Shown here: positions 46,046 to 59,460 of the stretch, one piece after another
Layout: every line of letters starts with the position of its first letter
Numbering within the stretch: position 1 is the first letter of the stretch
Source: Trachelipus rathkii
Taxonomy: Eukaryota > Arthropoda > Malacostraca > Isopoda > Trachelipodidae
Length of the DNA stretch: 64,000 bases
Reading direction: 5' to 3'
Assembly (NCBI GenBank): GCA_015478945.1
Contig: JABUQX010038999.1
Span: forward strand, 1 to 64,000
Position numbers and translations under genes: made by a program
The notes under the pieces: model-generated
Told to the model about the DNA's origin: nothing
Databases searched by the model: none
The model's input: the letters and a program-made list of their open reading frames with translations, nothing else

Positions 46046-48055
46046 GCTATTTTTTTTTTTTTTATTTTGTATTTTTATTTTTTTTTTTTCCTAAACATTC
46101 CACCATCAGTACCTCAGTTCAAGGGTACTCACGGCCGTTCCATATATCGGTAACGTTGATTCTATTACATCGTTCTTTATCAAATACGTATACTAAGTAT
46201 AGTTTTACCACTATATATCATATAATACTACCATATAATATATATATATTTACCTATATATATACTTATATATTTATAATAAGCTTAAAATAATACATAA
46301 TCTATATATATATATTATTATCTATATTATTATATAGATATACTTATATATATAATATATGAGAGTTATATTTTTACCTAACTTACATATATCATACTTA
46401 TATCTATACTACTCGTAAAACTTTATATTTAATAAAGTCTCTAAATAAATACACAATACATCCCTCATATGGTTTGGCACTTATCAAAACAGCAAGTTTA
46501 AAAACTCGACCGCCAAAGTTCATGCGCACACACTTTTCCTTACGTTTCCATGAAACAAGAAATGAAGAGTACTGAATAAAACTTAGTTAAATCATCACGG
46601 TAACCTAAATATGAAATTTTGAAATTTGCTTCTTTTCTTATCCCAAATCGTAGTACAATTAAATCTGATAAGATAAAGATTGTGATGGTAAGAGCTCATC
46701 ACTTTGTTTATCAACGGTTAACGAGATTAGGGGATAAATTTAACATCTGTTCTACGTCTAATTCACAGACTGTAATTACTTAACGCAGGTCCCTTACCTT
46801 CTTGAATCGAAAATTCAACGAAACGCAGTAACAAGATTTCAAACCGAATAACACATTATCACGAGTTAATTAACGGAATTAACGCTTTAATGCGGAAGTG
46901 CCCACCTTCTGATATATATATCTATATATATTTAATACGTACTTATATATATATAGTTTATATATATATTATAATATATTATACTATTATATTAACTACT
47001 ATATATATTATAGTATATATCTATCCTAATATATACGTAAAATATAATGACTTATGCATACCTTCCAGTTTGTACCATCAGAATAATGCAGAGTTCAAAC
47101 AGGTTGAAATATACTTTATAAAATCAGCTGGCGGGCTCGTGCGCTTTCTATGGTGTCAACGGTGTGCTGCCTATTACTACTATACACCGCTAGACATATA
47201 CTTAGATACTACTTATATAAACCATATATTAACTAATATATGATATATTGATTATATATATATATATTATATTACTACTAACTATAGTAATATACTATAT
47301 TACTAATATAAATATATATATACTATACTATACCCATATATATATATACTATTTAATTTATATATAACACTATCCCCAACTCTTTTATATCTTCCCTACA
47401 TCACTCATTAACTAATAAGATACTACTATATATTATGGTTTAGTTTTCTACTAACTAATACTATATATATATATGACTAATACTTCTAGGTATGTATCTC
47501 TGCTTGTTGTTTTACTATGATTAATTTAATCATACTATCTAATATAGCTACATAATACTATAGCCCTATATATACTCATAATACTATAAGATCCTATACT
47601 AGGCCAGCGTCTCGGCACTTAGGCGTCAATGTCATTCGCTTAAAACTGATTAATGCCTCACAGGCTCGTACACGGCATTACACTGCTCGAATGTTGCCAG
47701 TTTGCCCTGAGAGAATTATATAAAAAAAAAAACATACAAATAAAAAAAAAAAAAAAAAAAAACAAAATAACTATACTCATACTTCATCTCAAAAACTTAC
47801 AATAGCTACAGCGAAAAGAATAGCATATTGGAACCTGTAAATTGTGATAAGAAAACAAAAAATTTTTCTTTGGGGGTATCAAAAAAAAAGAAAGAAAAAA
47901 AATAAAATAATTTTAAGAAACAATTTCAATTGTTAAATAAACTAGCATCTAGTAATATTGATAGAAAGCCCTATTAGAGGACCTTGTTATTGGTCTCCTC
48001 TCTCAGCTTAAACATCAAATACAGACTTTCTTTAATTAAACATTTACTCTTTATT
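46046..48055. other. AT-rich DNA with (TA)n and A-runs, no gene recognised
   Basis: TA tracts at 46195-46400, 46910-47035 and 47220-47365; A-runs at 47716-47765 and 47880-47905. A 117-codon plus frame at 46890-47243 begins in (TA)n and has no recognisable motif. Confidence 0.5.
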
Positions 48056-48056
48056 T

Positions 48057-48255
48057 ATTACAGGGGGCTGTAGCCGACGGGGAACATAGGGAGACGTTTT
48101 TCCCCATACCCCGTAGGGGAGGGGCGGCAGAACCCCCGCGACACTACCCACAGTACAACGGGTTCCGGAGACCCTCCCGCGGAGGGGGGGAATAGTCCTA
48201 CACCGTAGTTCGGAAGCCGAGAAGACCCCGACCTTCCTGCCATACGTGCAGGTAC
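48057..48255 (-). other. GC-rich block ending in tandem polyadenylation-like signals on minus
   Basis: About 190 bases of roughly 60% G+C in AT-rich surroundings. On minus it ends ...GCCCCCTG and is followed directly by TAATAAATAAAG, two overlapping AATAAA signals. It has several GC-rich hairpins (ACCCCGTAGGGG, CCTCCCGCGGAGG on plus). It could be a terminal exon/3' UTR or the 3' end of a retroposed element. A 61-codon minus frame crosses it but resembles nothing known. Confidence 0.45.
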
Positions 48256-49640
48256 TCTTCCCTTGGACAGGTATTCATTTGATTAATAAACCAGAAACAA
48301 GCATAACATTATAATAGAAAGTCTATTCTACTATAACGAAGTACCAGATAAGTAAGTTCATATAAACTTGCTCTTTAATCAATCATCTGTATAATTATTG
48401 CGCCATTAACAATTACCATTTTTAATTATTTTTACTCTTTTCTTTACATTTTCTCCTATTCTTAAAAGTTTCTGTAATTTAAAACTGTATCCTTTTCTCA
48501 GCTGTCTACTTATTTTAGTTTTTGATATTATAATTTTTCTTTTCTTTATTTTATTATATTATTTTACTTTTTTATTTTTTTTTTTTTTTTACCATTTCGA
48601 TCTCCTGGGCAAAACTTTGCACCAGCCATTCCAAGCAACTGGTATCCGTTTATTCACCTTTTAATGGCATTCAATAGTTTTTAAATACATTATCCCGGCC
48701 TATTCCAGACCGCTGACCATAAATATCGACTGTATAGTATAACTAATCTATCCTATATAGTATAACTAACTTCTTATATATTTTGATACCTATTCACATT
48801 TATATATATATTATATATATAATATATATACGCGTCATATTATATATATATAATATATTACCTATACCTTATATATATAGTCTATTAATTTTTCTTATAT
48901 ATTATATATATATAATATACACTATCTATATACATTATATATATTATAACTATAATTATACTAATAATATATATATATTATTCATTATATAATATATCTA
49001 TATATTACATATACATACATGCGAAGAACGTGTATTTGAAAACCGGACATTTCTCTTTTTTTACAATAAAGTATCGAAATTTAAAGGAAAAAATCAAATG
49101 TTAAAAAAGTCTGTCTATTCGAACTGTTGCAATCAAGAGAAAAAATATCAGACCGGCTAACATAAATCTATATTTTCTTTCAAATCTTAACTCTTAATTC
49201 AAGACCTAATCTTCGCACACGTCTAACACCTTCTCTTCGCCTTACACAATTAAGTAAAATCAATACTATTTTCGAACCAGCAGCAATATTTTCCCAAGTT
49301 TATTTATTTCTCATGGCAATCAAATCGTTTAACAAAAATATTTAATATAACATAACATTGTATATATTTATATACTATATTATATATACTATCACTACCT
49401 GTATATATATATATATACGAACTATAGTACTATCGTAACAAAATAACTTATACAATGCTATCATATAATTATAAACACGTACTTACTATCAATTATACCT
49501 ATATTATCTACATATATCATTATATTATTAATTATCGTAATCTATTATATTTTTTAAGGGATCACCTATAATATATATATTATATAATATTTATTAATAT
49601 ATATATATATTATATATATACTTATATTATATATCTGCTA
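48256..49640. other. AT-rich DNA, no gene; (TA)n at 48720-49015 and 49350-49640
   Basis: No coding similarity seen. Confidence 0.55.
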
Positions 49641-49642
49641 TA

Positions 49643-49800
49643 TGAGAAGAATGCAAGAGGAGAGAGAGAGGAGAGAGAGAGATGGAGAAGAGGAAGAAGA
49701 AGATGAGAGAAGACATCGACAGCTAGAGACCGACGAGGAAGAGAAGAGAGAGAGAGAGAGAAGAGGAGAGAGAGAGAGAGAGAGGAAGAAAACAAAAACA
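49643..49800 (+). repeat. (GA)n purine tract
   Basis: GAGAGA with GAAGAA variants; the Arg/Glu and Ser/Leu frames here are compositional. Confidence 0.85.
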
Positions 49801-49829
49801 AAAAATCTGTTTTATTATTTTTTGGGGGC

Positions 49830-51300
49830 TCACGCTGTCCCGGTCGCCATGAATAAAAAAAACCCTTAGCCAAAGTTGTTTGTAGGCTAACACTGACTTT
49901 TTTTGAAAAAAATTTTCCAAAAAAATATTTTTAAAAAAAAATTTGCAACATTATTTTACGGTTATATAAATAAAATAGAAAATTCAAATTTATGGTTAAA
50001 AAAAAGGGTTTTAAAACTAATTTCTACAAAAAAAAGAATTCCAATAATAATAATAATAATAAAGAATAAATAATGGATTTTAAATAAATAATATAGTGAT
50101 TAATTAAATAATAATCATATAATAATAATAAAAAATAATCTAGCAGAGATATGATCTAGGTCTTAGAAGTTGGATGGATGGATAGAACAGTGCGTATTCA
50201 GGTGGGGTAGTTTTAACCCCTGAAAAAATTTATACTGATATAAATACTACCCAAAGAGATTAGTTATGCGTCATTTAAAAAATCTTTAACATGTTATAAT
50301 TATAAACTGGGAAATGAGATAGGCTCTGGTTATAAGAAATGTTGCTTGCAAGATAACTTGGAGGGTGACTGACCTAAACTACACAATCACCAAAATAAGA
50401 ACTTAATAACTCTTGCACCTCCTCCTCTTAAACTCTGATCTCAACAATAATTCAAAAAAAGGACTAGCCTATGAGATAAACAAATATCAAGTGGGGACAA
50501 AAAAAATTTAATCAATTATCATGTTACTAAATTTGTAAAGGGTGACTGAATATATAAAAGAAATGAGTCAAATCCTAAGTTTTAATTCATTTGGACATTC
50601 TATTGATGATAAAAACATACAGGTCTGGCAAGCCAATCCAAATTTTCAGTAAAACACAAATACATTCAGTTAAATCCTTTCATACTTTATTGAGATTTAT
50701 GGTTATTCAGATAAACATATAGTAGTCAATTTCTGCCCTCAGACAAAAGAATTGGTATGGAAGAACTGAATTACAAATAAAAAAATGGAACCAATGCGGA
50801 TGAAAATTGAGTTACGGTATCCTGAATTAGATTTTCAAATTAGCCTTACACTGATAATTATGCAAGCATTAGGAAAAACAGGAAGCATAAATCTAGCCTA
50901 ATTCTAGAAAGTAAGCATATTCTGGCCTCAGCATTAAGGCATTTAGAATACAAAACCTTTAAAAATTAATCAAATTGTTTTGCAGAGCCTTTTATTTCTT
51001 TCATTTATATACCACTTTCCAGGCAAGGCAATAAGAAGGAGATTTATAACTAAAAAAACAACCAAGCTCACCCCTTTGTTACTTTCATAGCACGTTTCTT
51101 CTCTAAAGGCCGTATGCATCTCTACTTCCACAAATCGAGGCATGATTTTGGGCCTTACAGTATCATTGGAAATCAGACTAAAACGTGGAATCACAACGCT
51201 ACAGCCTATTAGCAAAGAAACTGCAAACTGGAAATAAACCCAACAGGAGCCATGGTTGTTCGCGTTAGTTTTCATATCTCCTCCTAGATTGCACTTAAAG
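49830..51300 (-). repeat. Unidentified repeat family, copy 1 (inverted)
   Basis: The reverse complement matches 55840-57320 along its whole length with many small differences, and matches 51345-52450 over most of it. Anchors: GTTGCTTGCAAGATAAC at 50341-50357, TTAGCCAAAGTTGTTTG at 49866-49882, and the GGATGGATGGAT block at 50173. No terminal motif or transposase seen. Confidence 0.75.
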
Positions 51301-51332
51301 GTCAATGAAAAAAAACTTAACACTTCTAGCAA
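50970..51332 (-). other. 120-codon frame inside repeat copy 1
   Basis: Open from ATG 51332 with two hydrophobic stretches (FAVSLLIGCSVVI and VVFLVINLLLIAL) separated by a mixed segment, so it could encode a small two-span membrane protein. The aligned part of copy 3 (about 55900-56250) does not keep the frame, which argues against a conserved element-encoded protein. No family recognised. Confidence 0.2.
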
Positions 51333-51344
51333 AATAAATTTTAT

Positions 51345-52450
51345 TAATTAATGTAGTTATAGTAAAAACCTTAAGCATAAGGCCATAAGCTACTTTCTGT
51401 AGCAGATATTATGCCATTCTTTCTATGTGGCATAAATTTCCAGCTGTAACTACATTTCGCAACAATTTCCAGAATCTTAACCAATCCTTTCATTTCCAAT
51501 TTCCCTTATCATGATTTTGTAATTCAGTTTTCATAACCAATTTCATCTTCTGATGTTATAGTGACTATTAATATATTTTATACTTGAATTACATAATCCA
51601 AACCTAAAAAGTGGCAAAAAATATTTTATTTCATTAGAAAAACTTGCCTGCAACTTTCTTTTATCACAATAATATTGAACTTTCTCTTGTTTAGATGTGT
51701 TGAGTAATTCCAATCATTGTTTACCACTAGTCAATTATTTGAATTAATTTTTTTTTATTCCCACTGAATTTGTTACTCCATAAGCTAGTCTTATATTTTG
51801 ATATTGATGCAGGAGAGGAGGAGGCCGAATTATTATTACATTTATTTTGATTGATTGTGTAGTTTAGGTCAGTCACCCAAGTCTTCTTGCAAGCAACAGT
51901 ATTCTTATACCAGCCTCATCTCACCAGATTTATAAATTATAAAACCATTTAAGAATATTTATTACCATACAATCTCTTGTCGCTCATATTATTATCAGTC
52001 ATCTAAATTTTTTCAGAGGATTAAAACTAAACCCAAACTGAAATAACTCAGTCTAATTCTCCCATCCATCCTTCCAAACCACCGCCGACTCAAGCTCGCG
52101 TGCCTTAATTTATATTATTTATTATCTATATTAATATTGATTATCTAATTATTTAATTATATCTAGTTTAATAATTTTGAAGCTTCATACTATTATTATT
52201 ATTATTATATTATTATTTAATGTAGAAAAATTAAGTTTTAAAAGCCCTTTTCTATTAAACCTCACTTGAATTGTTCTGTTCCTAATTTTTGAAAGGTAAA
52301 TTGTTGCACATTTATCTCTTACCTAAACATGGAATTCCGAACTTTTTCAAATTTCAGCTTAGCAAAAACAACCTTGGCTGAAGGCGTTTTATCTGGCGAC
52401 GCGTGACAGCAGCAAGCGTAAATAAAAAGGATATCTGGGCTTGATGGAAT
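51345..52450 (+). repeat. Unidentified repeat family, copy 2
   Basis: Direct repeat of copy 3 from about 56255 rightwards. Anchors: CCTTAAGC at the left edge, CTTGCAAGCAACAG at 51887, CATCCATCC at 52063, and AACAACCTTGGCTGAAGG at 52368. Together with copy 1 it makes an inverted pair around about 51340. Confidence 0.7.
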
Positions 52451-55400
52451 TGTCTGACGTAAACAGATACAAAAAAAAATTTTCATCTTTTTTAAAATCA
52501 TTGCCAATTCTCAAAATAATTTTTACCAACTCATCCCTAATTCTATATTATATTGTTTAAAATTTGATTTTAAGCAACTTAAATTTCAATTTATTTTTCT
52601 TAAAATTTGATCTTCTTTCACTAATCTTCGATATTTTTGTCGAAACCACGATTTCCGATCTTTAACCTATTTGCTCCCGAACCATATCTTTCTCACATAT
52701 TTCTTTTCACCTTTTCTTCCTTACGTTGCACAAATATCAACATCAATTTGTTGTTCCATCACCTTACGCAAAATGTTATTGCTATGATTTACTATTATTT
52801 TTTTAAATTAAAAAAGTTCACTTCTCTTTATAAAGATTAAAATTTTGAAATCAAGATTTTTTTCATTCACAACTTTCTTTTCATACGTCAAATCTTTTAT
52901 AATAAATTTTTGCATAACTTATCGCACAAGTTTTTGTTTACTAATCTTTTCTGTTAAGCAAGTTCCTCAAATTTGCTATCGAGTTTTTATTTTTATCACA
53001 CGATTTTATTTTGTCAAAATATTATGCTTTCCAAAAAAATTTTCTTTTCGTCCCAACAATATTATTTCCAACATTCTTCCCACTAATATTTAATACAATT
53101 ACTATATTCTTTATTATACCAAATTTCCAAAAGTTCTTTCCGAAGCTGTTGATTTACTTTTAATCTTTATAGGAAGATAAAGCGATAGATGTTAATAATA
53201 ATAAAAGTTCATAGAATCCAGAAAATTAAATAAAAACCTTTCTCTAACAAACCTAAAAAATACAACAAATAAACATCCTATTCTTTTTTATTTGCGCCTA
53301 TTTTGACTCAGAACTCTATACAATAAAGCTTATCATCATTTAGAATTTTTCGAATACAGTTCAAAAATAATAATAAAAGTAAATTTCTTCTGTCTCAACT
53401 TATTGCGAAACAAATACGATCATCTGAAAGTTTCATCAGAAAAGCAATATCATGGTGAGTAAAAAAAAAAAGACAAAATCAAAAAAAAGGTTTAGTTTAA
53501 AACACCAGTAATAACAACTTGTTACATGTTTCAGATGTTTAGTTCCATTCTTATAAGCTTTTTTTTCAATATGGGCTACGTGTTTAAACGCATTCCAAAG
53601 TGAAGACGTACATTCATGCAACAAAAAATTACCTTAGAGTTAAGTAAAATCCAAAAAAAAAGTGGAACATTCTTTGTTCAAGTAACAAAATCATTTTGAG
53701 AGACTAAAGATTAAAAGAGAAATCTAATAAATATCGGTGAAGTAACATAAGATACCAAATTTTGCTAACAATGAAAATGATTAAATTATTATTATTAATA
53801 TAATTTGTGTCTTGACTATCAAAGTAAATATTAAAGAGAATCCCTTGCACATTCATTTATCTGATGCTACAATGGAACAATTCATTCAAACCCAGTCACT
53901 TAACGCCTCAATACAATAACACTCGATCACTCATCAGGATCAAAAGTCTCAGATTGCAATAGTAACAATCGAGTTTGAAAGTGGGAATTGAGATTTTCAA
54001 TTGGCATAAATGAAATTAGTAGATGATTGCAAATAAATGATAATCTTAGATAGTGCTAAGAGTGTTATATGACCAGTGCCAACAAAATCACATCATGAAT
54101 ATGAGTGAGTTTATAAGAACATTCTCTCATGAAGTAAGATCGCCCCTGCCTCCCCTCTTCCCCAAAATTTGAAAGAAAAACACAGTTGACTGAATAGGCC
54201 TACCAGACATCTTCCTTACATTCCCTTCTTCATTCTCAGCTTATTGCTTGAGACTGCAACCATTTATGCTTAACTCCCCCAAAGTCGGGTGAATCATACT
54301 TCTTAAATCATATTCTTCAAACTCCTTACCTCACTGTTAAAATCCTTTCAGTACTTCAGTGGACACATGTAATATATACTTGCGTAATGACCTTATTATC
54401 CAATATGAATCAATGAAGTTATATTTTATTTGCGAATAGTTCAGTAAATACAAAATCCAAATTAAACAATTTCCTACCTGAATCCATTGAGTATTACACT
54501 AACTACAGAATTCATTTTTTAATTTTTTGCATTAAAATGCAACTTTGTTTGTTTTTGTAATTACATTATAGAAGCTATTATTCAAGTAGAATCAATTCCC
54601 ATCTATCAAGATAGTACAATAGCATTATCTTTGTTAGATTCTTCCTAGTGTTGAAAGAAAAAGTTGCAAAAATGTTGTTTTTGAAGAAAAAGCATTGTGC
54701 ATACAAGTTACTGAAATATATTAACTCCTTTAAAATTTGGCTAGGATTTAAATTGTATGCTTCACCCCTAGCTTTTCCCCCAAAACATTAAAAAATTCAA
54801 ACTGTTTCCCAGGACCATATTTTCTTAAGCCCTTGATAAATCTGATACTAAATTATATGTAAGAGCCACAATTTTTGCCCCATCTCCAAATCCAAACACT
54901 TATATCAAATAAAGAAAATCAAAAATACTATGTATCTTAAAATATTAGCCAAGGGGAAGAAAAAGACAACCATATCATGAATAAATCTATCGACAGAGGT
55001 GTTCACAATCTCAAATTTTTCTTTCACAATAAATTTAAAACTTGACATAAGAATGAAAAATCTTCCCATTTTGATTAAGGAAAAGGCCAAATTTGAGATA
55101 CATGATTGAAAGTACTACTAATTTATCCTTTCCTGAGCGAATCTTACCGTCAAACCTGAATTGTGACTGAACTGAAACAATGCTGCTTCTAAACTACCTG
55201 TAATTTTCAAATCTAAGTATAAAGAATTTGAAGTGGCATTGGCATTTTATAGATATTCATTAGATATTAGTTTCCACTTTTCTTATTTAGTGCCAATGAC
55301 TTTCTTTAGCACAATTACGGACCCATTTACCTAATTTTTTTTTCATTATTTAAAAAAAAAAAAATTGATTCTTTTTTCAATTAATAAAATATAGAATAAT

Positions 55401-55835
55401 TGGAAAACAAATTGTAACAGTTCGGACACGAGTATTAAAAGCAAGTCATTCATTCCAATAAATACAGTTAATTTTAAATTACTTTTCAAGATTTTGATTT
55501 CAATATGGGAAACATTATTCTTTAAATTTCACAAAAATACCTGGTGATAACAGTAAAAAAGATATGACATATGAATTTATAAATTTTGAAAAGGGGAAAT
55601 TCATTTAATCTTCATCCACAAATTAAATTTTGTCAATCTTATATAAAATATTAGTCTCATAATCATTCTTTAATATTTAAAATTAAAAAGAGTTTTACCT
55701 AGGTTGAATATTTCACATTATCTCATTTTGTTCAGACTTTTATCTAAATTCAACTATCTAATATAATTTGTATGTTTGTCGCAATAAAAAATAAGTGATG
55801 AGATGAACGGCTTGCGTTAACTTCTGCGACTAAGA
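52451..55835. other. AT-rich DNA between repeat copies, no gene recognised
   Basis: Frames up to about 80 codons only, with no similarity noted. If copies 1 and 3 are ends of one element, this would be its interior, and it carries no transposase I can see. Confidence 0.4.
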
Positions 55836-55839
55836 TGTT

Positions 55840-57320
55840 TTTCCACGAGCGAGGGCCTATCTTCTTTTTTTAGTCATAAGCGCTACCCGGACCGACAAAC
55901 ACAGAAGCGAAGCCACCTAGAGGGCTAAAATTCCAAAACAAATCTAGTTCAACGATGAGAAAAAAAACAAAAACATTTTGTTATAAGCTTAAAAATTATG
56001 TTTAAACAGCTAAAACAATCTAGTTGTTCCATAATTATACTCTAAGGCCAAATCATCCTCAGCATTTGGAAATAAATCCTACGCCTATTCTATAGAAACT
56101 ACGCTACATTGAAATAAAACAATGACGGTGTAAACTTGGTTGTTTTCCTTATTTAAATTACACATCTGCTCAATCTAATTTGCTGAAAATGTATTTAAAA
56201 AAAAAAATAAGCTCTTGCAAAAATTTTTTAATTTTAAATGTCTATATAACCTTAAGCTAGGCCCATATAGGTTTAACTTTCAGATAGGCTAAGACTATGC
56301 CATTCTTCTATGCTCAGATTAAGTCCCCCAGTTTATAGAATTGCAATCAAATCGAACTAACAATCTTCACCATATTCCACTATTTATATTTAATTCAGTT
56401 CCACTAACCAACTTGTTTGTCAGGGCCCCAGGGGAAAATTGACTATATCTATATTTTTTACTGAATTACCATAAATCCAAATAATCTAAAAGAATTAACA
56501 AATTTTTTTTAAACCTAAATTGCTAATGAGACACCTTTTTTTATTCAAATAAATATCAATATATAATAGATCTCATTTATAATTCAGTCATTTTTCACCA
56601 TTTAGTCAATTATCTTGATTAAATTTTTTTTCCCACTGAAATTTGTTACTGCCATAGGCTAGTCTCGTATATTTTATATTTGAGTAGTTTAAGAAGAGAG
56701 GCGGATATTCATAGTTACTTTACTTTGAGTTTTTTGTTTTAGGTCAGTTCACTTCCAAGTTATCTTGCAAGCAACATTTCTTATAACCAGGCCTATCTCA
56801 TTTCCCAGTTTATAACATAATAACCATTTAAGAATTTTGATTACCATCACAATCTACGTCTGCTAGTAATTATTCAGTAAATAAATTTTTTCAGGTAATT
56901 AAAAACACCACATCTGAATACTGGCCATCGTTTCCATCCATCCATTCAAACCAGACCATACCCTCCATCCTAGTCCTACATTTATTATGCATTCTTAGCC
57001 TATACTATTATGTTATTAATATATACTATATTATTATTATCTATTAACGCATAATTATCTTTTTATACTATTATTATGAATTAATTATTAATCATTATTA
57101 TATTATTTATTTATGATCTATAAAAATAAGTTTTTCAGAACCTTTTTTTAATAAACCATACACTTTTGAATCTGTCTGTCTACATTCGTGCTACGAAAAT
57201 CGTTGCTAAATTTTTTTTAAAATTATTTATTGAAACGTTTCTTTCAAAAATATTCAGTTAGCCAAACAACTTTGGCTAAGGTTTTTATCATGGCGTTCGC
57301 CTCGTGGAAAAAATTAGTCC
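55840..57320 (+). repeat. Unidentified repeat family, copy 3 (longest plus copy)
   Basis: Anchors: TACTCTAAGGCCAAATCATCC at about 56039 (against copy 1 at about 51160), TTGCAAGCAACATTTC at 56765, CCATCCATCCATTC at 56934, and a hairpin TTAGCCAA/TTTGGCTAA at 57258-57280 retained in copy 1. Confidence 0.75.
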
Positions 57321-59460
57321 AAAGTTATACAAAGCTGTCACAGAACATTTGAAATTAGTTCTTTGTTGGAAGACAAAATAACTTAAACTATTCTCTATCA
57401 CCTACTACCTATTTAACTCTGAACAAGAATAGATATGCGATAATTCTCACCTAGTATAACTCCTTCTTAATTTTTAAATATCATAAATTTGACGCATGAA
57501 CTAATACATTCATAATACGGCCACACACACCACAATAGACAGTTCACCCCCAACAGCCCATCTCTTAATACAAGACTTATTAAAACGTTTAATATATACT
57601 ACCCAAAATCTTAACATTTATGCCTCACCATCTTTAACTGTTCTCATCCAGGTAAATGTTTTGTGAAATTTAAATAATATTAGTTTTACCTTCTTGAAAT
57701 CCAAAATCTTGAAAAGTATTTAAATTAACTAAAAATATTTTATAGAAAAAACTTTGTTTGTACAGCCTATGGACGAGCCGCCACTGGTTAGAATCTTTGT
57801 CTTCAATGAGGGTCTAAATTCTGTGACATCATCAAAATAAAGACCTGGGATTGGTCGATCCTTGGTTTTTAACTGTTACTACAATCGAATAAAAAAAATA
57901 TAAAGTATGATCATAATAAAACCATAGGTAAAATAAGCCTGACTTACTCATTAGCTGTTAAACATCGCATGTTTCCAAATATCACTCATGTAATATTCAA
58001 ACCATCTCAACCTATTAGATCATCAGTAAAAGATTTGGAAAAATTATGCTTCAAATCTCCCATATGCCTTTTACTTTCAATTCCGACCTCAAGAATTTCC
58101 ATCCCCACTATGGAAATACTTTCTCTCCTCACAACAAGACTAGCTCATAACTTTAACCTGCTCAAGGAAAGTTCTAGAGACTTTCAAAGCCAATTATTGT
58201 TAAGGTCTTCCAATCTATTAAATTGCGTCAAGAAAAGTAGAAATCTCTCCAGTTAGAGTGGACCAACCAGAAAGATTTGAAATATAGTTCTGATTCCAGG
58301 ACACTCTATTACAGCGTGCCCCTTCTGGCTTCTGGGCAGAGTTCTGAATGTCCACTGTCGTCATGACAACTAACGATCAGGCGTCCACTTAACTTATACC
58401 AAGCTGTTCCACAAAGAGATGTCTCATATCTATATTCTGTCATCTCCTACCCATGGACGATCTACTCCACTTATCACACTCAACATATATGCCACTCAGT
58501 GAAGACAGCTCACATGCTCAAATAAGCAGATGACCTCTCCAACTCTTACCGATCGTACAAGCAGCCGACTCATACCACATTCAATGAGTTTCAAACTCTC
58601 CTCAAATTCCCCAAATCAGTTCTTTAACCAATAGTTACGAGGTACTTTGAATACTCCCCAGAAACCTGTCATTACTTAGAAATTCATCTTCACCCCTTCG
58701 AATCATCAGGTTATAACAACCAGAATTCAAAACTTGTCAGGATACAATTCTCACGTCCAACACGAAAGACGCCACTTTAGCAGGTGACTGTCAAAGTCCT
58801 CATTGATACTCCTTTGCCTGACTTAGTTTAATACTTATTGCTCTGTTTTATCATCGGAATTATGGCAAGCCGTTATTCATCTTCAATTACAATTAGATAA
58901 ATTCTACAGAATCTTAATCCCATTTGTTTGGTTTTCCCATAGAAACATCTTGCCCCCTATTCTAGCATTCCTTACACACCATCGCAAATCGTCCATATAT
59001 TTCTAGGGTGTTATTGTTATTGACGTTTATGGATGTTCTTTCACCATAAAATAATTTAGCTACCGTAATTTATGGTTTATTTGGAACATTGCCACAAACT
59101 TTAATCTATCAAAACAATTGTTGATTTAGCACTTCTTCCATCAAAGCTTTACTATTAATGATTGCACTGGGGAACAAATCTTTTGTTGACTTGTATACGA
59201 GTCATTTCTTTGTTCTGTTGAATCCAAGTCATATTTTAGTTTAATTTGCAAGATCCGCTTTGATGCTGTTCACAAAGATCTTTTTTCGGTAACTCCCAAT
59301 TATACATGGTCTGAAAATTTCATTAGAAAAGGTATCGCGACATCAAAATTTGTCAAATTATAATTTTGTCCCATTAAATAAAAATTATAGGGTTTTCAGA
59401 GAATGTATTTTAGACGAGATAGGCATTTTTTAGATCCCGTTTATATACCATTTTGCCGTT
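57321..59460. other. No gene recognised; possible zinc-knuckle scrap at 58290-58320
   Basis: The plus strand reads PGHSITACP at about 58295-58321, like the second half of a CCHC zinc knuckle. The first two cysteines are absent in that frame and no pol-like sequence follows. A 95-codon frame precedes it (57969-58256) without similarity. Confidence 0.35.

Noticed and set aside
46890..47243. 117-codon frame
   Set aside because: The first third is Ile/Tyr from (TA)n; the rest matches nothing.
48058..48243. 61-codon frame in the GC-rich block
   Set aside because: Low stop density in GC-rich sequence explains it; no recognisable motif.
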